Positions 46,600 to 58,724 of a DNA stretch of 64,000 bases are shown here, piece by piece (position 1 is the first letter of the stretch; each line of letters opens with the position of its first letter). Source of the DNA: Okapia johnstoni (Eukaryota > Chordata > Mammalia > Artiodactyla > Giraffidae); NCBI GenBank assembly GCA_024291935.2, contig CM044308.1:121484501-121548500 (forward strand), written 5' to 3'. The position numbers and the translations under genes were made by a program. The notes under the pieces were generated by a model. That model was given only the letters and a program-made list of their open reading frames with translations. It was not told where the DNA came from and ran no database searches.

Positions 46600-47779
46600 A
46601 GGGTTTCATTAGTATGAATTGAATTTAAAAGGACTTCCTTCAGGTCTTTGGAGGGTTGAATAAATCACAAACTTTTATTTTGTGCCTTCTACATTCAAGG
46701 ATTTGTGCTGGTCAGAATATCCTGTTCCCTGATTGACAGACAATTCTTTTTGAGAACTGAGTAGAATTAGCAATTATTATCTCTCTCCTTTTTTTAAATG
46801 CTGCTAGTCCTTTTTTTGTGTGTGTGTGTGTTTGTGGGATTTGTATGTTTTGTAAAAAAGTGGACACATTCTTCATAACTCTAGTTAATTCATTAATGAA
46901 TTATTTTTTAAAATACTTATTCTACAGTCAAGTTTGCTTATACACACATATATTTTCCCCCTCTAGTTTTTAAGTGAGTTGTTTTTTTTTCTTTTTTAGT
47001 CCCCACCCTAATTTCAGCATCTCTACATAGACAGGTTTTTTTTAAAAAAATTTCTAAGCTTAGATGTCACCAAATAAATGTAAAGAAGGAAAAAGAATTG
47101 AGATTTCCATCAGAACCAAAGGAACTCAACAGAAATTGAAGATGAGGATAGTGTTTGTTAACCACTAATAGAAAATTATTTGAAATTAACATCATCTTTA
47201 GCTTTATGTGAAAACAACCACCCTGGATCTACTATGCTAATATATGTGTTGGTATGATACACATACAAAGGACTGAAAATGACTGTGTATTTTCAGTCCT
47301 TTAGGGAAAACTCTTTCCTTTAAGCAAACCTAGGATCACTGTCTGAAAACAGCTGCCTTTGGAGACCCTGCAGCCAAATTAATCACCTGGCCTTTGAGAA
47401 ATTTTGCCTATTGAGAGGATGGTCACATCTGAATGGATAAATTTAGTATCCCCCCCTTTCTTTTTCCTGAAGTCCCTTCTTCCACTTATGATTTTAGTTA
47501 ATATCACTTAGCAGCAAACAATCAGATCTAACCTCTCCACAAATTGATGTCTTTCTGTTTCAGCCTTGTATCAGATTCTGTGTGTGGGAGCTAAGTTTCT
47601 AAGTCCTGCTCCCTCATCTCACCCAGGTTGCATTGCTGTTTCTCTCCTTAAGAATTTTAACCTACATGATGGTCCTTCTGTTTCCTTTCTCTCATTTTCA
47701 TCTCATAGCCACTAAAAAAAATCTGTGCCCACTGTCAGATATAATGTCTCTTCTCACTATGGAAAGTTATCACTTTTGT
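46600..47779. other. Intronic sequence with a perfect 14-bp hairpin
   Basis: Contains a (TG)n run near 46815-46832 and an exact inverted repeat at 47267-47302 (see findings). No gene seen. Confidence 0.5.
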
Positions 47780-47793
47780 ATCCTCCATATTGC

Positions 47794-48070
47794 TGCTGCT
47801 GCTGCTGCTAAGTCGCTTCAGTCGTGTCCGACTCTGTGCGACCCCGTAGACGGCAGCTCACCAGGCTCCACCATCCCTGGGATTCTCCAGGCAAGAATAC
47901 TGGAGTGGGTTGCCATTTCCTTCTCTAGTGCATGAAAGGGAAAAGTGGAAGTGAAGTCGCTCAGTCGTGTCCGACTCTTAGCGACCCCATGGACTGTAGC
48001 CTGCCAGGCTCCTCTGTCCATGGGATTTTCCAGGCAAGAGTACTGGAGTGGGGTGCCATTGCCTTCTCCA
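47794..48070 (-). mobile_element. Bov-A2 dimeric SINE, antisense, young
   Basis: Two monomers, each with 'cgtgtccgactct', preceded by a (TGC)n tract. Exact 14-bp target-site duplication, atcctccatattgc, at 47780-47793 and 48071-48084. Near-consensus monomers and a perfect duplication mark it as recent. Confidence 0.96.
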
Positions 48071-48084
48071 ATCCTCCATATTGC

Positions 48085-50942
48085 ATTGGTCTTATTCAGT
48101 TGGCATTTTGATGACCAGGTCTACTCCCTTTTATGTCATGTACTGCACAAGGTTCACTGTATGTGTTCAGTGGATGTCATCAAATACCCATCACTTTGTT
48201 GAACACATCAGTGTGCTGCTGCCGTGGTTCATAGCTTTCTGCAGGCTGCATTAACAGGCGACTGCATGCTGACAGCTGTGCCTTCCCATCAGAAAAGGAT
48301 CCTTTTTCCCTCCCTATCAAATGAAAGCTTAGATTTTAGAGAAAATTGCAAAATACAGAAAATGAGAGAGAAGAGCTGAAATCACAGCATCTGCAGTTTT
48401 CTCTATCCTTAATGGTAAGGCAGCTTCCTGGAGGATTTTATTGTAATAGGTTGAGGAAATGTTTATAGTCATCACTTTGCAGTTGTTTAGAAAGTAATTT
48501 CTAAGCAGAAGTTCCTGCATCATCTAGAAAACTTTTAGCTAGAGAAACCACATTTCTTTCTCAAGCTGCAAAACCAGTCTAATTTTTTTTTTTTTTGAGT
48601 TTAACACTTGGTCTTTATGGTTAGAGACTTAAGCTACATGATCTTCCTTGCAAAAGGATGTTTCTCAGATTTTTGTGTTTTATGGCTTTCTAATTTCATT
48701 GCCATGGTCGATTTGCTTATCAGGGAACTGTGACTATCTATAGGAGTTCAAGGGTACACAGCAATAAACTGTCCCTCGAAATAAGGAATAATTTCATAGT
48801 AGGTGAACCTATGATAGTAGGTTTGGATGCATCTTACCATGGGTCTGGACCTCTGGAATAATTGAGTCATGTGTATATTTAAAGTTAGAGAACTTACCAT
48901 AACATCCTGTTTAATATTTGCCAATTTTACTAGGTACCAAGGCAAAGAGGTTGTAGTAGTATTCTCATGAAGAAGGAAATCAGTGTTTCTTATCTATTTT
49001 CCATATATTGTCAGTCTGTCCAAACAAACCTACTATATGGAAACCTGATAAGGAACATTGTTTTCCTCTTGATATACTTGCCTACTCAGCACCATGCCCT
49101 ACTTTGGAGAACCCTATGGCAGAGTTTCAGCTCTCTAGATAAGGCAGAACATCTGTAAAAGAGCTGAACCATTGAGCCTCCATAGATTTTTCAAAACCCT
49201 GAAGGTGAGAAGATTTGGAAGATGAACAGATGCCATTTCCTTAAAGAGCCCTAAAATTCAAAGATGCAGCTGGTGTTATGGAGCCAGTGTATCAGGAGTG
49301 GCCCAGTCACTGGAAAGGTAACTGTTGCACCATGGTCTTCCGTTGTTATTCTCGAAGGTATTCATCTAGGTGGCCCTTGCCCTTCCCCGTGAATCACCTC
49401 CTCAAGTCCTTCTATCCTTTTGCAGGCCTGCTTTGAACTTCTTGGGTATTAATCTCCCTTACAAAGTAAGTGCCCTAAGCTGGGGATAGTAAATACTCTA
49501 GGTAGACTCTCAGCCACGCTGTGTGAGGAGGATTGTCCAACTGTCATTTTCTGCATTTCAAAGCTGCGAAAGAAAAGTTCTTTCTCACTTGATTTCTTCT
49601 GTTTCCCTAATAACTTTCTAATGATTTCTCTCCATTTGTATAATATCCAGTGCATTACTTTTTTTTCATTCTTGATGTCAAGTCATTGTTAACCACCAGT
49701 ATAGGGAAAGACTGGAGACATGTTCTGTTCCCTCTTTGAGGCTGTTTTTCTCAAAATGTTTGAGGCTAGATTCTTTGGGATTGTCTGGAATTTCTTCATA
49801 AAATTCACCATCAATTGAGGGGTGTTATTTTTGTAGTTTTTACTTCTCAAACTTACTTCTGACTCATTTTCTCCCTATGGTTTCAGTGCAACCAAGATTA
49901 AAATTTATATTTAAAAACTTAACATGAACTCTAATGTTTCCCTAGGAGAAAAGGGTACCCTCACTAGGTAGGAGTCCAGAGAATGTTGGAAACACTACAA
50001 CAATATCCAATTGTGTTTCTGTTCAAGGCATGGTGTGAGTAAATGCTCATTTCTGTTGCAGAAAATGTAAAACATTATAATGAATCTCAAAAATCAGTCA
50101 GTTTCCTGACCTGCACTGTAATCAAAATAGTAATGTCAAGTTCATCTCCACCTCAAAGTGGATAGTCTGAAGAATTGTCTTTGAACATGAAGGGCTATCT
50201 CCCACTACACAGGGTCGGTCACTCACTGTTCCGTAGTAGCAGCATCACCAGCAATTTGGGACAGGAGAAGAAAACACCATGGCCAATGGAAGCAGCAAAG
50301 GAATTCAAGGAAGCACCATGTAATAATGATCTCATATATTATTATCGTACAAACATGGATAGAAGAGCATGAATTGCATCCACTGTCCCCAGATTTTCTT
50401 GTGAGAGCATATTGTGATGTTATACAATATCTGTTCCCTCAACATCAGACCATGTATGGAAATTAAAAAGCCATAAATCTAACCCCTCCTTAGATTTTGA
50501 AGATAGGTATTCCCCTTTGAGAGAGTTGTAGTAATAATAATTTTGGAGTAAATATGCAACTATCTTAAATATTGGCTTCAGACTTACAGGTCTTAGTCGC
50601 CGTTTCCTCTGCTTTCAAATGTATTCAGAGGCCAATAGGTACTTAATAAAGAAATAGTCAAAGTTTCTACTATCGTCCTTTGAAGTCTATAAGTTAGCAT
50701 GTAATCAAAGATAATTAGACTCAATGTTCCCTAGCTTGAGTGCTCTTTTACTATTTGCTGACCCCAGAAAGCTTTTCTGGCATTATTGGTGCTAGGTCTG
50801 TTTCCCCATCATAAGCTAGCTGGTTTCCCATTGTAACTCATGATTAATACTCATATTTAAACTCATTTGCATTTGTGTAAAAAACATTTTGACAGTGTTC
50901 AGACAGATGCCAGTTTCTTGGGAGTCACCCTAATGAAGAGGG
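48085..50942. other. Intronic sequence without recognised features
   Basis: Nearly 2.9 kb without a repeat that I can classify. Short frames on both strands show no splice or coding signals. Confidence 0.45.
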
Positions 50943-50952
50943 TCACCCTTAG

Positions 50953-51506
50953 TTCAGTTCAGTTCAGTTCAGTCGCTCAGTCGTGTCCAACTCTTTGTGG
51001 CCCCATGAATCACAGCATGCCAGGCCTCCCTGTCCATCACCAACTCCTGCAGTTTACCCAAACCCATGTCCATCGAGTCGGTGATGCCATCCAACCATCT
51101 CATCCTCTGTCGTCCCCTTCTCCTCCTGCCCCCAATCCTTCCCAGCATTAGGGTCTTTTGCAATGAGTCAACTCTTCGCATGAGGTGGCCAAAGTATTGG
51201 AGTTTCAGCTTCAACATCAGTCCTTCCAATGAGCACCCAGGACTGATCTCCTTTAGGATGGACTGGTTGGATCTCCTTGCAGTCCAGGGGACTCTCAAGA
51301 GTCTTCTCCAACACCACAGTTCAAAAGCATCAATTCTTCGGTGCTCAGCTTACTTCACCGTCCAACTCTCACATTCATACATGACCACTGGAAAAACCAT
51401 AGCCTTGACTAGATGGACCTTTGTTGGCAAAGTAATGTCTCTGCTTTTAAATATGCTATCTAGGTTGGTCATAACCTTCCTTCCAAGGAGTAAGCGTCTT
51501 TTAATT
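50953..51506 (-). mobile_element. BovB 3' end, antisense, with clean duplication
   Basis: Starts with four 'agttc' units (the BovB tail reversed) and runs back into the C-terminal ORF, ending near 'gtcttttaatttca'. Exact 10-bp target-site duplication, tcacccttag, at 50943-50952 and 51507-51516. The minus frame 51298 to 50969 is a surviving C-terminal piece. Confidence 0.96.
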
Positions 51507-51519
51507 TCACCCTTAGCTT

Positions 51520-52565
51520 CCCCTACGTTTATTTACTATCATTTTTGAAGTCTCTCATCCTACTTAGTCTCAAGGTGATATTCTTTTTCAAGTTATACAT
51601 TGCTCTCAGAAAAAAGAAAAGAAAACCTACAATATACTGCTCCCCTCCTGTGTCTGCCCCCTACAGTAATAACCCAGCCTTGCAGGCCTGCTGTGCTTGA
51701 GGTTTTTGTGCGTATGGCAATGCAGAGTTCTGCTTCAGCTCAAGGTCTAGTTGACCCACCCCCATCATCCTCTAGCTGTCAGCTGTGAAGACTCCTGCCT
51801 ACACCTCCTGAACTGCTTCGGAAGGAATCTGGTTCTTCCGACCCCAGAGCTGACCTTGACCGTTCCCCAGCCCTCCGCCATCCTGAAGCTCGGCCCCCTC
51901 AGTGCCTGCTTCATGCTTGGTACTCCGATTTTCTTCCTCAGGCCTGGAGAGAAAGCACATTCTGAACACTCCTCCTTTTGTGTCGGCATCCCTGTGAGGT
52001 GATTTGGAAGGACTCCAGTCAGGCATGCAAGGGCTCTTTTGATACTATCTGATGGGTGGGTAACAAATTCGGGCGCCTGGCCAAGATACACATTGCCTGT
52101 AATCGTTAACTCAGTCTGTAAACAGTTCAAACGGCACCGAGAGGCCGTCAGTTATTATATTAGAAGAAGCCTTTCATCTCTCTTGCTTAGAAGCCAGGCA
52201 TCCAGCATTGGCCCTACAGGGGCCACCGGAGCCCCGGAGCTCTCTGCACAGCCAACAAGGCTGAAGCCACTGGGGATGGACACTGGAGGCTGCTCCAGTG
52301 ACCGCCTTTCAAGCTTTCAGCACTAGAGCAGCAACTAAACCATTCATTTCCTTTTGTTCTACACCTGAATGATGCTGGAAGGACAAAAGAAAAAAAGAGG
52401 CGAAAAAACCCGCCAGAAAACCCTTCACCAGAAATAAATAGTGGGGAAGGAATTATGTTATCTGGGATCGGAAATTTATTTTTCAGCTCAATTTTTCTAC
52501 CCACATTCATGTTTTGAAAGCTTTGTGACTAACCATTGACCTTTTTATTACCCCTTTACTCCAAA
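51520..52565. other. Unique, relatively GC-rich intronic stretch
   Basis: From about 51640 to 52360 the sequence is richer in G+C and CpG than its surroundings and free of recognised repeats. Several overlapping frames (for example 51765-52130 minus, 121 codons) reflect composition and lack start or splice support. A candidate conserved regulatory block, by inference. Confidence 0.4.
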
Positions 52566-52568
52566 CTG

Positions 52569-52706
52569 ATTTTTTTTTTTTTAATATTTATTTGGCTGCA
52601 CTGGGTCTTAGTTGAAGCTTGTGGGATCTCCCTGACCAGGAATTGAACCTGGTCCCCCTGCACTGGGAGTGTGGATTCTTAGCCATTGGACCACCAAGGA
52701 AGTCCC
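52569..52706 (-). mobile_element. CHR-type SINE, antisense
   Basis: T-tract start, 'ttggctgcactgggtcttag', ending 'ttggaccaccaaggaagtcc'. Confidence 0.9.
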
Positions 52707-52709
52707 TCC

Positions 52710-53425
52710 AGACAGATTTTCAGTTTGGTCCTCAGTGTACCTCATGCCTCCAATTGAGCTTTAAAGTTATTCAATGTTACTAGATCACAAGTGCAAGCTA
52801 TAGTGCTGAGCCCAAAGGAGCATGAAAATTACAAGCATTCCTGCCCTCAAGGTGCTTACTGACTGAGACTTTAAGATGATGCCAGACATATACTAGAGGT
52901 AAATACCACCATGAGAGTTTATCAGTGCTGAGCATGCTGAGTTTCTACTGGTGTTCACAGCAGTGTGAACAAGGCTGACCAGGGAAACTCCTTTCCAATT
53001 CTGTGAAAAAACTGTTTTCATTTCTTAAAAAAAATTGTCCTCTTTTCCTTCGTCTACTCATCCATTGTCTTTTTGCCTTTTTCATTAAATTGCAGATTTA
53101 TGCTAGGCACACACTGAGTGTTCTAGGTGTTTAGTGAATGAAATTGCTAAGCCTCTTTTAGAATTATTCTGATAAGTAGAATTTTACAGAGGTGGATATA
53201 TGGACTTGTCTTCCTGTTGAGCATTCTGGTACTAGAAGACAGTGCAGGAAAACTGAAAACCAAGCACAACTTATTCTAAGCATCTTAATCGCAGAGGCAC
53301 CTTTATTGATGAGTATATTATGAGTTTTTCAGATTAGTTTGAAGGTTACTATTGCTGAAGCAGTTTGTTTCATATGTGCGCATCCTCTCCAGCCTAGCAG
53401 TTTTCTTTATAGATATGGATCAAGA
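52710..53425. other. Intronic sequence, nothing recognised
   Basis: No repeat or gene identified. Confidence 0.4.
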
Positions 53426-53427
53426 AT

Positions 53428-53645
53428 GTGTGTGCTAAGTTGCTTCAGTCGTGTCTGACTCTTTGTGACCCCATGAACTGTAGCCAGCCAGGCTCCTCTG
53501 TCCATAGGATTCTCCAGCCAAGAATGCTGGAGTGGGTTGCCATGCCCTCCTCCAGGGGATCTTCCTGACCCAGGGATGGAACCCGAGTCTCAAGTCTCCA
53601 GCATTGGCATGCAGGTTCTTTACCACTAATGCCACCTGGGAAGCC
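53428..53645 (-). mobile_element. Bov-tA SINE, antisense
   Basis: 'gctaagttgcttcagtcgtg' through 'aatgccacctgggaagccc' (reverse-complement tRNA head). Confidence 0.93.
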
Positions 53646-53649
53646 CATG

Positions 53650-54655
53650 TTCCACAAAGCGTAGGAGCAAAATTTAGATTCGGCCACAGATGTTAAGTAA
53701 ACATGTGAAATAAAATCCTATACTCCTTGTAATCAAGGGTGAGCATTCAAAGCCCCAGGTTATTCCCCTCACACCAGAATCCCAACTGTAAAGCAGCTGT
53801 ATTCTTTTGCTCTACAAAGCAATGTCTTAACACTTGCCCCACTTAACTTCAACTAAAGGAAAGTGACAGAGCCCAAGATATTCTTCCAGAGAAAAAGGGG
53901 TGTTCGGGGTGGAGGGGGCTGCCTTATATAATTAACTTGACTGGGGTCCTCATGATTTGTTAGTTAGAAAGTTCTGATCTCATGCCTCTTACTTTCTTTG
54001 TTTCATTTTCCATTTTGCTCAGCTTTCTGGGTCACCTCATCCCCTTTTCATATTTTGGACTTGGGGTTTGCCTCTGTCCTGCCACTTTAGAAGAGCACGG
54101 ATAAAAGAAAAGAGAAGGCATGCCTTGAGGATGTGCACGCTTGGACTCCATCCTGGGCTCGGCTTCTGATTTACCAGCCTGCCGAGGACGAATTCCAGTA
54201 AACCCTTTCTTTTACCTAGGCTGACAGTCTTTTCAAAGAAGCTCAGTCTTAAAGAAATTAAATCCTTTAGAAGAAAAAGGCACTAGAGCAAACTAAATCA
54301 AGTTTCTTTACCATCTGCTCAGCATTGTTATTCGCTCATGGTAAACAGTGGTTATTTGAAAGGGTGTGTCAAATCACATTTGTACAGTAGAATTGTAGAA
54401 ATACAAAATTTATAAGGTACTTCTACGAGGAAGCTTTGAGGCACACTATCTGATCCACTCAGTTCAATGCCTTGGTGAATTCTGAGGTCATTTACAGGTT
54501 TAATATGATGGAGAATCACAGAGGAAGCCTCTGCTCTTTCCACCTGACTAGAGCCTGTCTTTTGGGAAATGATCTTAAATTCTGGCTCCCCAGCCTCCTT
54601 CCTTTCCTCAGACCTGTTAGTAAAGAAACTTCCTCAAGTTATTTTGGCCCCTCGA
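53650..54655. other. Intronic sequence, nothing recognised
   Basis: Includes a G-rich run near 53895-53925. No gene or repeat identified. Confidence 0.4.
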
Positions 54656-54657
54656 GG

Positions 54658-54855
54658 TCAGTGGTTCACAAAATTTAATATGTAGCAGAATCAGTTTTAG
54701 AGAGCTTCCTAAAACTCAGATGGCTGGGCCCTATCCCTGAGTTTTTCATATAGTATGTTGGCGGTGAGCCCTGAAAATTTGCACTTTTTGAACAAATTCC
54801 CAGCTGATGTTGATGTTGCTAGGTCTTAGGGACCACATTTTGAGATCCAGTGTGC
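54658..54855 (+). mobile_element. MER5-like hAT fragment
   Basis: 'tcagtggttcacaaaattta', 'ttcccagctgatgttgatgt' and 'gggaccacattttgagatcc' match the typical MER5 ends and core. The 87-codon frame that follows (54881-55144) has no support. Confidence 0.65.
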
Positions 54856-55204
54856 TGACGTTACTGCCTACTTTATAACCATGATGACTTTAACAGAGAT
54901 TGACCATCTTCACAGGCCAGAACATCCAACTTGTGTTGAAGTGACTGAGGCTTTACTCTCTGAAAGTGAACACTTAATTATGAGAGATTTTATCCTACTT
55001 GCAGAGATTAAGAGTGGCCTGAAGGCTGGGTCACTTACTTGCAGGCACCAGGCAGATGGCTTACCAACTCTTCTAAGCAGCAGGTTGCAGGTAGCAGGTG
55101 GGAGTTTGCTTTTGGAAAATCTACTAGCTGGACTACAGAACTAATAATATGACATAGGGGGAATAAAACCAATGCTTTTTTTTTTAGGTCCATGGATTTT
55201 GTAA

Positions 55205-55395
55205 CACTTTTAATTTTTTATAACGTTTACTTTTGTATTGGGGTATAGCTGATGAACAATGTCATGATAGTTTCAGGTGAACAGTGAAGGGCCTCAGCCA
55301 TATGTATACATGTATCCATTCTCCTCCAAACTCCCCTCCCATCCAGGCTGCCACATAACATTGAGCAGAGAGTTTCATGTGCTAATACAGTAGGT
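55205..55395 (-). mobile_element. Antisense L1 3' UTR fragment
   Basis: 'gtattggggtatagctgatg', 'ccaaactcccctcccatcc' and 'acattgagcagagag' parallel the fragment at 17404-17602. Confidence 0.82.
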
Positions 55396-55839
55396 TAAAG
55401 CCAATGCTTTTGATTAATTTCTTTGTCATCCTCAATGAAAAGATTCCAAGGTTGCCTTGCCTTTTGGAACTCTCATTTTTCTTCTTTCCACTTCCCTGAA
55501 CTACAGGACCTCTCAGGTTTTACATTCGATCATTTTAGAAGCTAAGTGATTCAAGTTTCATGCTAGCATAGCAGCCTACACAGCATCTGCCCTTCTGGAT
55601 TTTTTGTAGTAGGATCTGCTCAAGTGAACCAACAACCACAAGCTCTACTTTTAATAGGATTCATTTATGCAGTCATTTTAACCTTAAGTGTTCTCATGCG
55701 TTAAATTTAACATTTAATATGTTACATCAATACTACTATATCTGAAGGTACAAACAGTGTTTGGCAAGTTTGTATTAATAGCTCCGGGCCTGTCTTTTCA
55801 CTGAGACTCCAATTTTTGTTTCAAACTGCCTATAGGATT

Positions 55840-56430
55840 TGAATGTTCATCTCAAATTTGTCATTCCCAAGACCAAATTAAATTTTCCCTGCTCAAAATT
55901 AACTTCTTTCCCCAATATGCCTCTTTTGGTTGATGCAACATTTTGCCCCAGTTCTCTAGGCTTAGAAACTTGTAACTCCTTCACCTCTGTAGTTCAATCT
56001 GTCAGCAAGTGCTTTCAACACTTCCGTCATAATTTCTGTGATTCATCCCTTTGCCTTTTAACCCTTACCACCAGAGTTCAGGCTCTCATCATGCCAATAA
56101 TAGGTTACTGGAACAGCTCTCTTATTGGTTTTCCCACCACCGGTTTTCTTTTCATTCCACTGTAGTTTTTACTCTGATACTAAATTGTTCTGCTTAGAGT
56201 ATTCTTTTGATCACGAGCTCCCCTTGCTTCAGGATTTAGCATGATTCCTTTTTCACAGATAGCCAGCAGGGTCTAATTCTTACCTTGTCAGTTATGGCCT
56301 TTGCAAGTAGACTTTACCTCAGCTATCCAAACTGTCTCTGCAGACCTCTTTTTTTTAAGTCATCACATCAGTACCTGAAGACCTGAGAAAAAATGGTCAA
56401 GAACACTATTTTTCCTCTCACTTGGGCCTT
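55840..56430 (+). mobile_element. L2 LINE fragment
   Basis: 'gaccaaattaaattttccct', 'cttgtaactccttcacctct', 'caatctgtcagcaagtgc' and 'ggttactggaacagctctct' follow the same L2 ORF2 segment as 8.7-9.0 kb. The 108-codon frame across it is debris. Confidence 0.72.
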
Positions 56431-56499
56431 GTTTTTCTCTCAAGGTCATAGATGGGACATTTCCAAATCCATTTGACAGATGCCTATAAAAGTGTCTTT

Positions 56500-56628
56500 T
56501 TTGTTGTTGTTATGTCTTTGTTTTTGGCCATGCAGCTTGCAGGATCTTAGTTCCCCAACCAGGGATCAAACCCATGCCCCCTGCAGTGAAAACACAGGTT
56601 CTTCACCACTGGACTGCCAGGGAGGTCC
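56500..56628 (-). mobile_element. CHR-type SINE, antisense
   Basis: 'aggatcttagttccccaacc' through 'ggactgccagggaggtcc'. Confidence 0.88.
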
Positions 56629-56771
56629 CTGACAGATGCCTGTGGACCAGATGCCACTTGTTTTACTCACGCGGTTATTTCTCTCCTATTTATATCCTGT
56701 CAACCTTAAGAGTTAGCTTAAGATCTGTCTTCTCCATAAAGCTCATAGGACTTACTGGCTGTACTGTGCCG

Positions 56772-56945
56772 TGTTTGCGATGCAGGAGACCTGAGTTCAA
56801 ACCCTGGGTTGGGAAGATCCCCTGGATAAGGAAATGGCAACCCATTCCAGTATTCGTGGCTGGAGAATTCCAAGGACATAGGAGCCTGGCAGGCTACAGT
56901 CCATGGGGTCACAAAGAGTCAGGCATGACTAGGCGACTAACACTT
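56772..56945 (+). mobile_element. Bov-tA SINE, 5'-truncated
   Basis: Starts at 'gatgcaggagacctgagttc' and ends 'caggcatgactaggcgacta'. Confidence 0.9.
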
Positions 56946-56949
56946 ACTT

Positions 56950-57993
56950 ACTTACCATACCATGTGTCACTTGGTAATAAATCATTTTGTACCACCATTT
57001 AGTTTGTGTGTATGTGTTATCTCCCTGATAAAACTGTAACTCCTGGGAAGGACCTCACACAATTCTAAGAGGGAGATACTTGCCAACTAAGAGGCCATAT
57101 TATAGCCCCTTTTTGAAGTATCCATAGGGAGAATCTCCACACATCCCCATTTAGCATCCTACTCAATAGTAACATCATGTGACTCTGTATCTTGACAAGG
57201 AACACTGGGGAGCTGTTTATCTTCCCTGTTATAAATGGTTTGGGGGGAAATTATAGCAGTTGCTATTTTAGGGAGAAAGATGGCTCCAGAAACAGGCTTG
57301 ATAAAGTCCAGGCTAAGGATAAATTTAGTGACAGACAGCAGCTCTTCGAGTTAGGAATTTGGCTAGGAAGGGAGTTCAGCCTCTGAAGCATCTCAGGTAG
57401 GTGTGGGCTTAGCAATGAGATATGCTGCTACTTTCTGAGGTATGCCTACCTGAAGGCAAAAGCGTGGCCTGATGACTGGGTGCCTGATGACTCCTGCACC
57501 ATAAGAGCTCATTTATAGGCATCCACACAGAGGTACCCACCCTAACAAACACTAAGAAGAAGCTAAGGAAAGTGCCCAAGATCTCAGTATAGTCACTGAG
57601 TCAACAGCGATATCAGATAAGGTGTTTTTTTAATTGGGGGAGGTGTAGCGGTGGGGAAGAGCCGCCGATGCACCTGTGGTTGGTGATTCAGAAACCTGGT
57701 GCCACATTATATGGCACCATGAAGCCACCTTATGTTCCCGCCACCCCATGGTGGCTGATGTCGTATAATTACCCATTTGTAACCAAGCCAAGAGGAAATG
57801 ACTGGATGAAAGCCAGAGTGAGGCATAGTTACCGCTTAGCTGAGCCACACTTGGAACCTATGAAGCTGAATGGCTTTTCAGGACTCCTTTCTGTACCAGT
57901 GAAGCGATTGTCATTGTCAACCTAATAGTGGTTGATTTTTATAGGTATTATGCATTTTTGCTTGCCTCTGAAGACAAATATATGTTCATGCTT
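56950..57993. other. Intronic stretch with one unexplained ORF
   Basis: No repeat recognised. An 85-codon plus-strand frame at 57668-57925 (starting M-H-L-W-L-V-I, containing W-W-L-M-S-Y-N-Y-P) follows an acceptor-like 'gggaggtgtag'. I do not recognise it and it is not annotated as a gene (see findings). Confidence 0.4.
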
Positions 57994-58312
57994 GGGGCTT
58001 CCCTGGTAGCTCAGCTGGTGAAGAATCTGCCTGCAATGCAGGAGACCCTGGTTCAATTCCTGGGTTGGGATGATCCTCTGGAGAAGGAATAGGCTACCCA
58101 CTCCAGTATTCTTGGGCTTCCCTGGTGGCTCAGATGGTAAACAATCGCCTACAATGGAGGAGTCCTGGGTTGGGAAGATCTGCTGGAGGAGGGCATGGCA
58201 ACCCACTCCAGTATTCTTGCCTGGAGAATCCCATGGACAGAGGAGCCTGGTAGGCTACACAGTCCACGGGGTCACAAAGAATCGGACATGACTGAGTGAC
58301 TAAGTACACACG
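57994..58312 (+). mobile_element. Bov-tA with duplicated tRNA head
   Basis: One head and partial Bov-A body run 57994-58113, then a second complete head starts at 58114 and continues through a full body to about 58312. Either one Bov-tA inserted into another at 'cagtattctt', or a template switch produced a double-headed unit. Confidence 0.88.
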
Positions 58313-58338
58313 TGTTCTCATTTAAATATATTCAAACG

Positions 58339-58463
58339 AGGGATTTCCCTGGTGATCCAGTGGTTAAGATTCTGTGCTTCCAATGCAGGAGGTGCAGATT
58401 CAATCTGTGGTTGGGGAACAAGATCCCACATGCCGCATGGCCAAAAAATTAAAAATAAATATA
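58339..58463 (+). mobile_element. CHR-type SINE
   Basis: Head 'gggatttccctggtgatcca', B-box-like 'gattcaatctgtggttgggg', A-rich tail. Flanks 'ttcaaacgag' and 'ttcaaatgag' are a probable decayed duplication. Confidence 0.88.
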
Positions 58464-58724
58464 TGCGTTCAAATGAGCCCCCATGGCTCACACAAGTTGC
58501 CAAATTATGATATCTCAAGCAGGAACAGGGTCCAGACAATTCCTGTTGGCTGAACTAGGACTGAACTTAATCCTAGACTGACTCAGCTTCTCTGTTAAAG
58601 TTGTTTGAAATTCTGATATCCCGCCAGAGATTGTTTCTAAAGAGTTCTCAGTGTGAAGTATGAATCACAAATGAATGGAGTCTCGGGAGACCAAAAGCTC
58701 AAGCGTTCAGTTTTAATTCAGCAC

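Noticed and set aside
51066..51548. 160-codon plus-strand frame
   Set aside because: Reverse strand of the BovB C-terminal ORF at 50953-51506.
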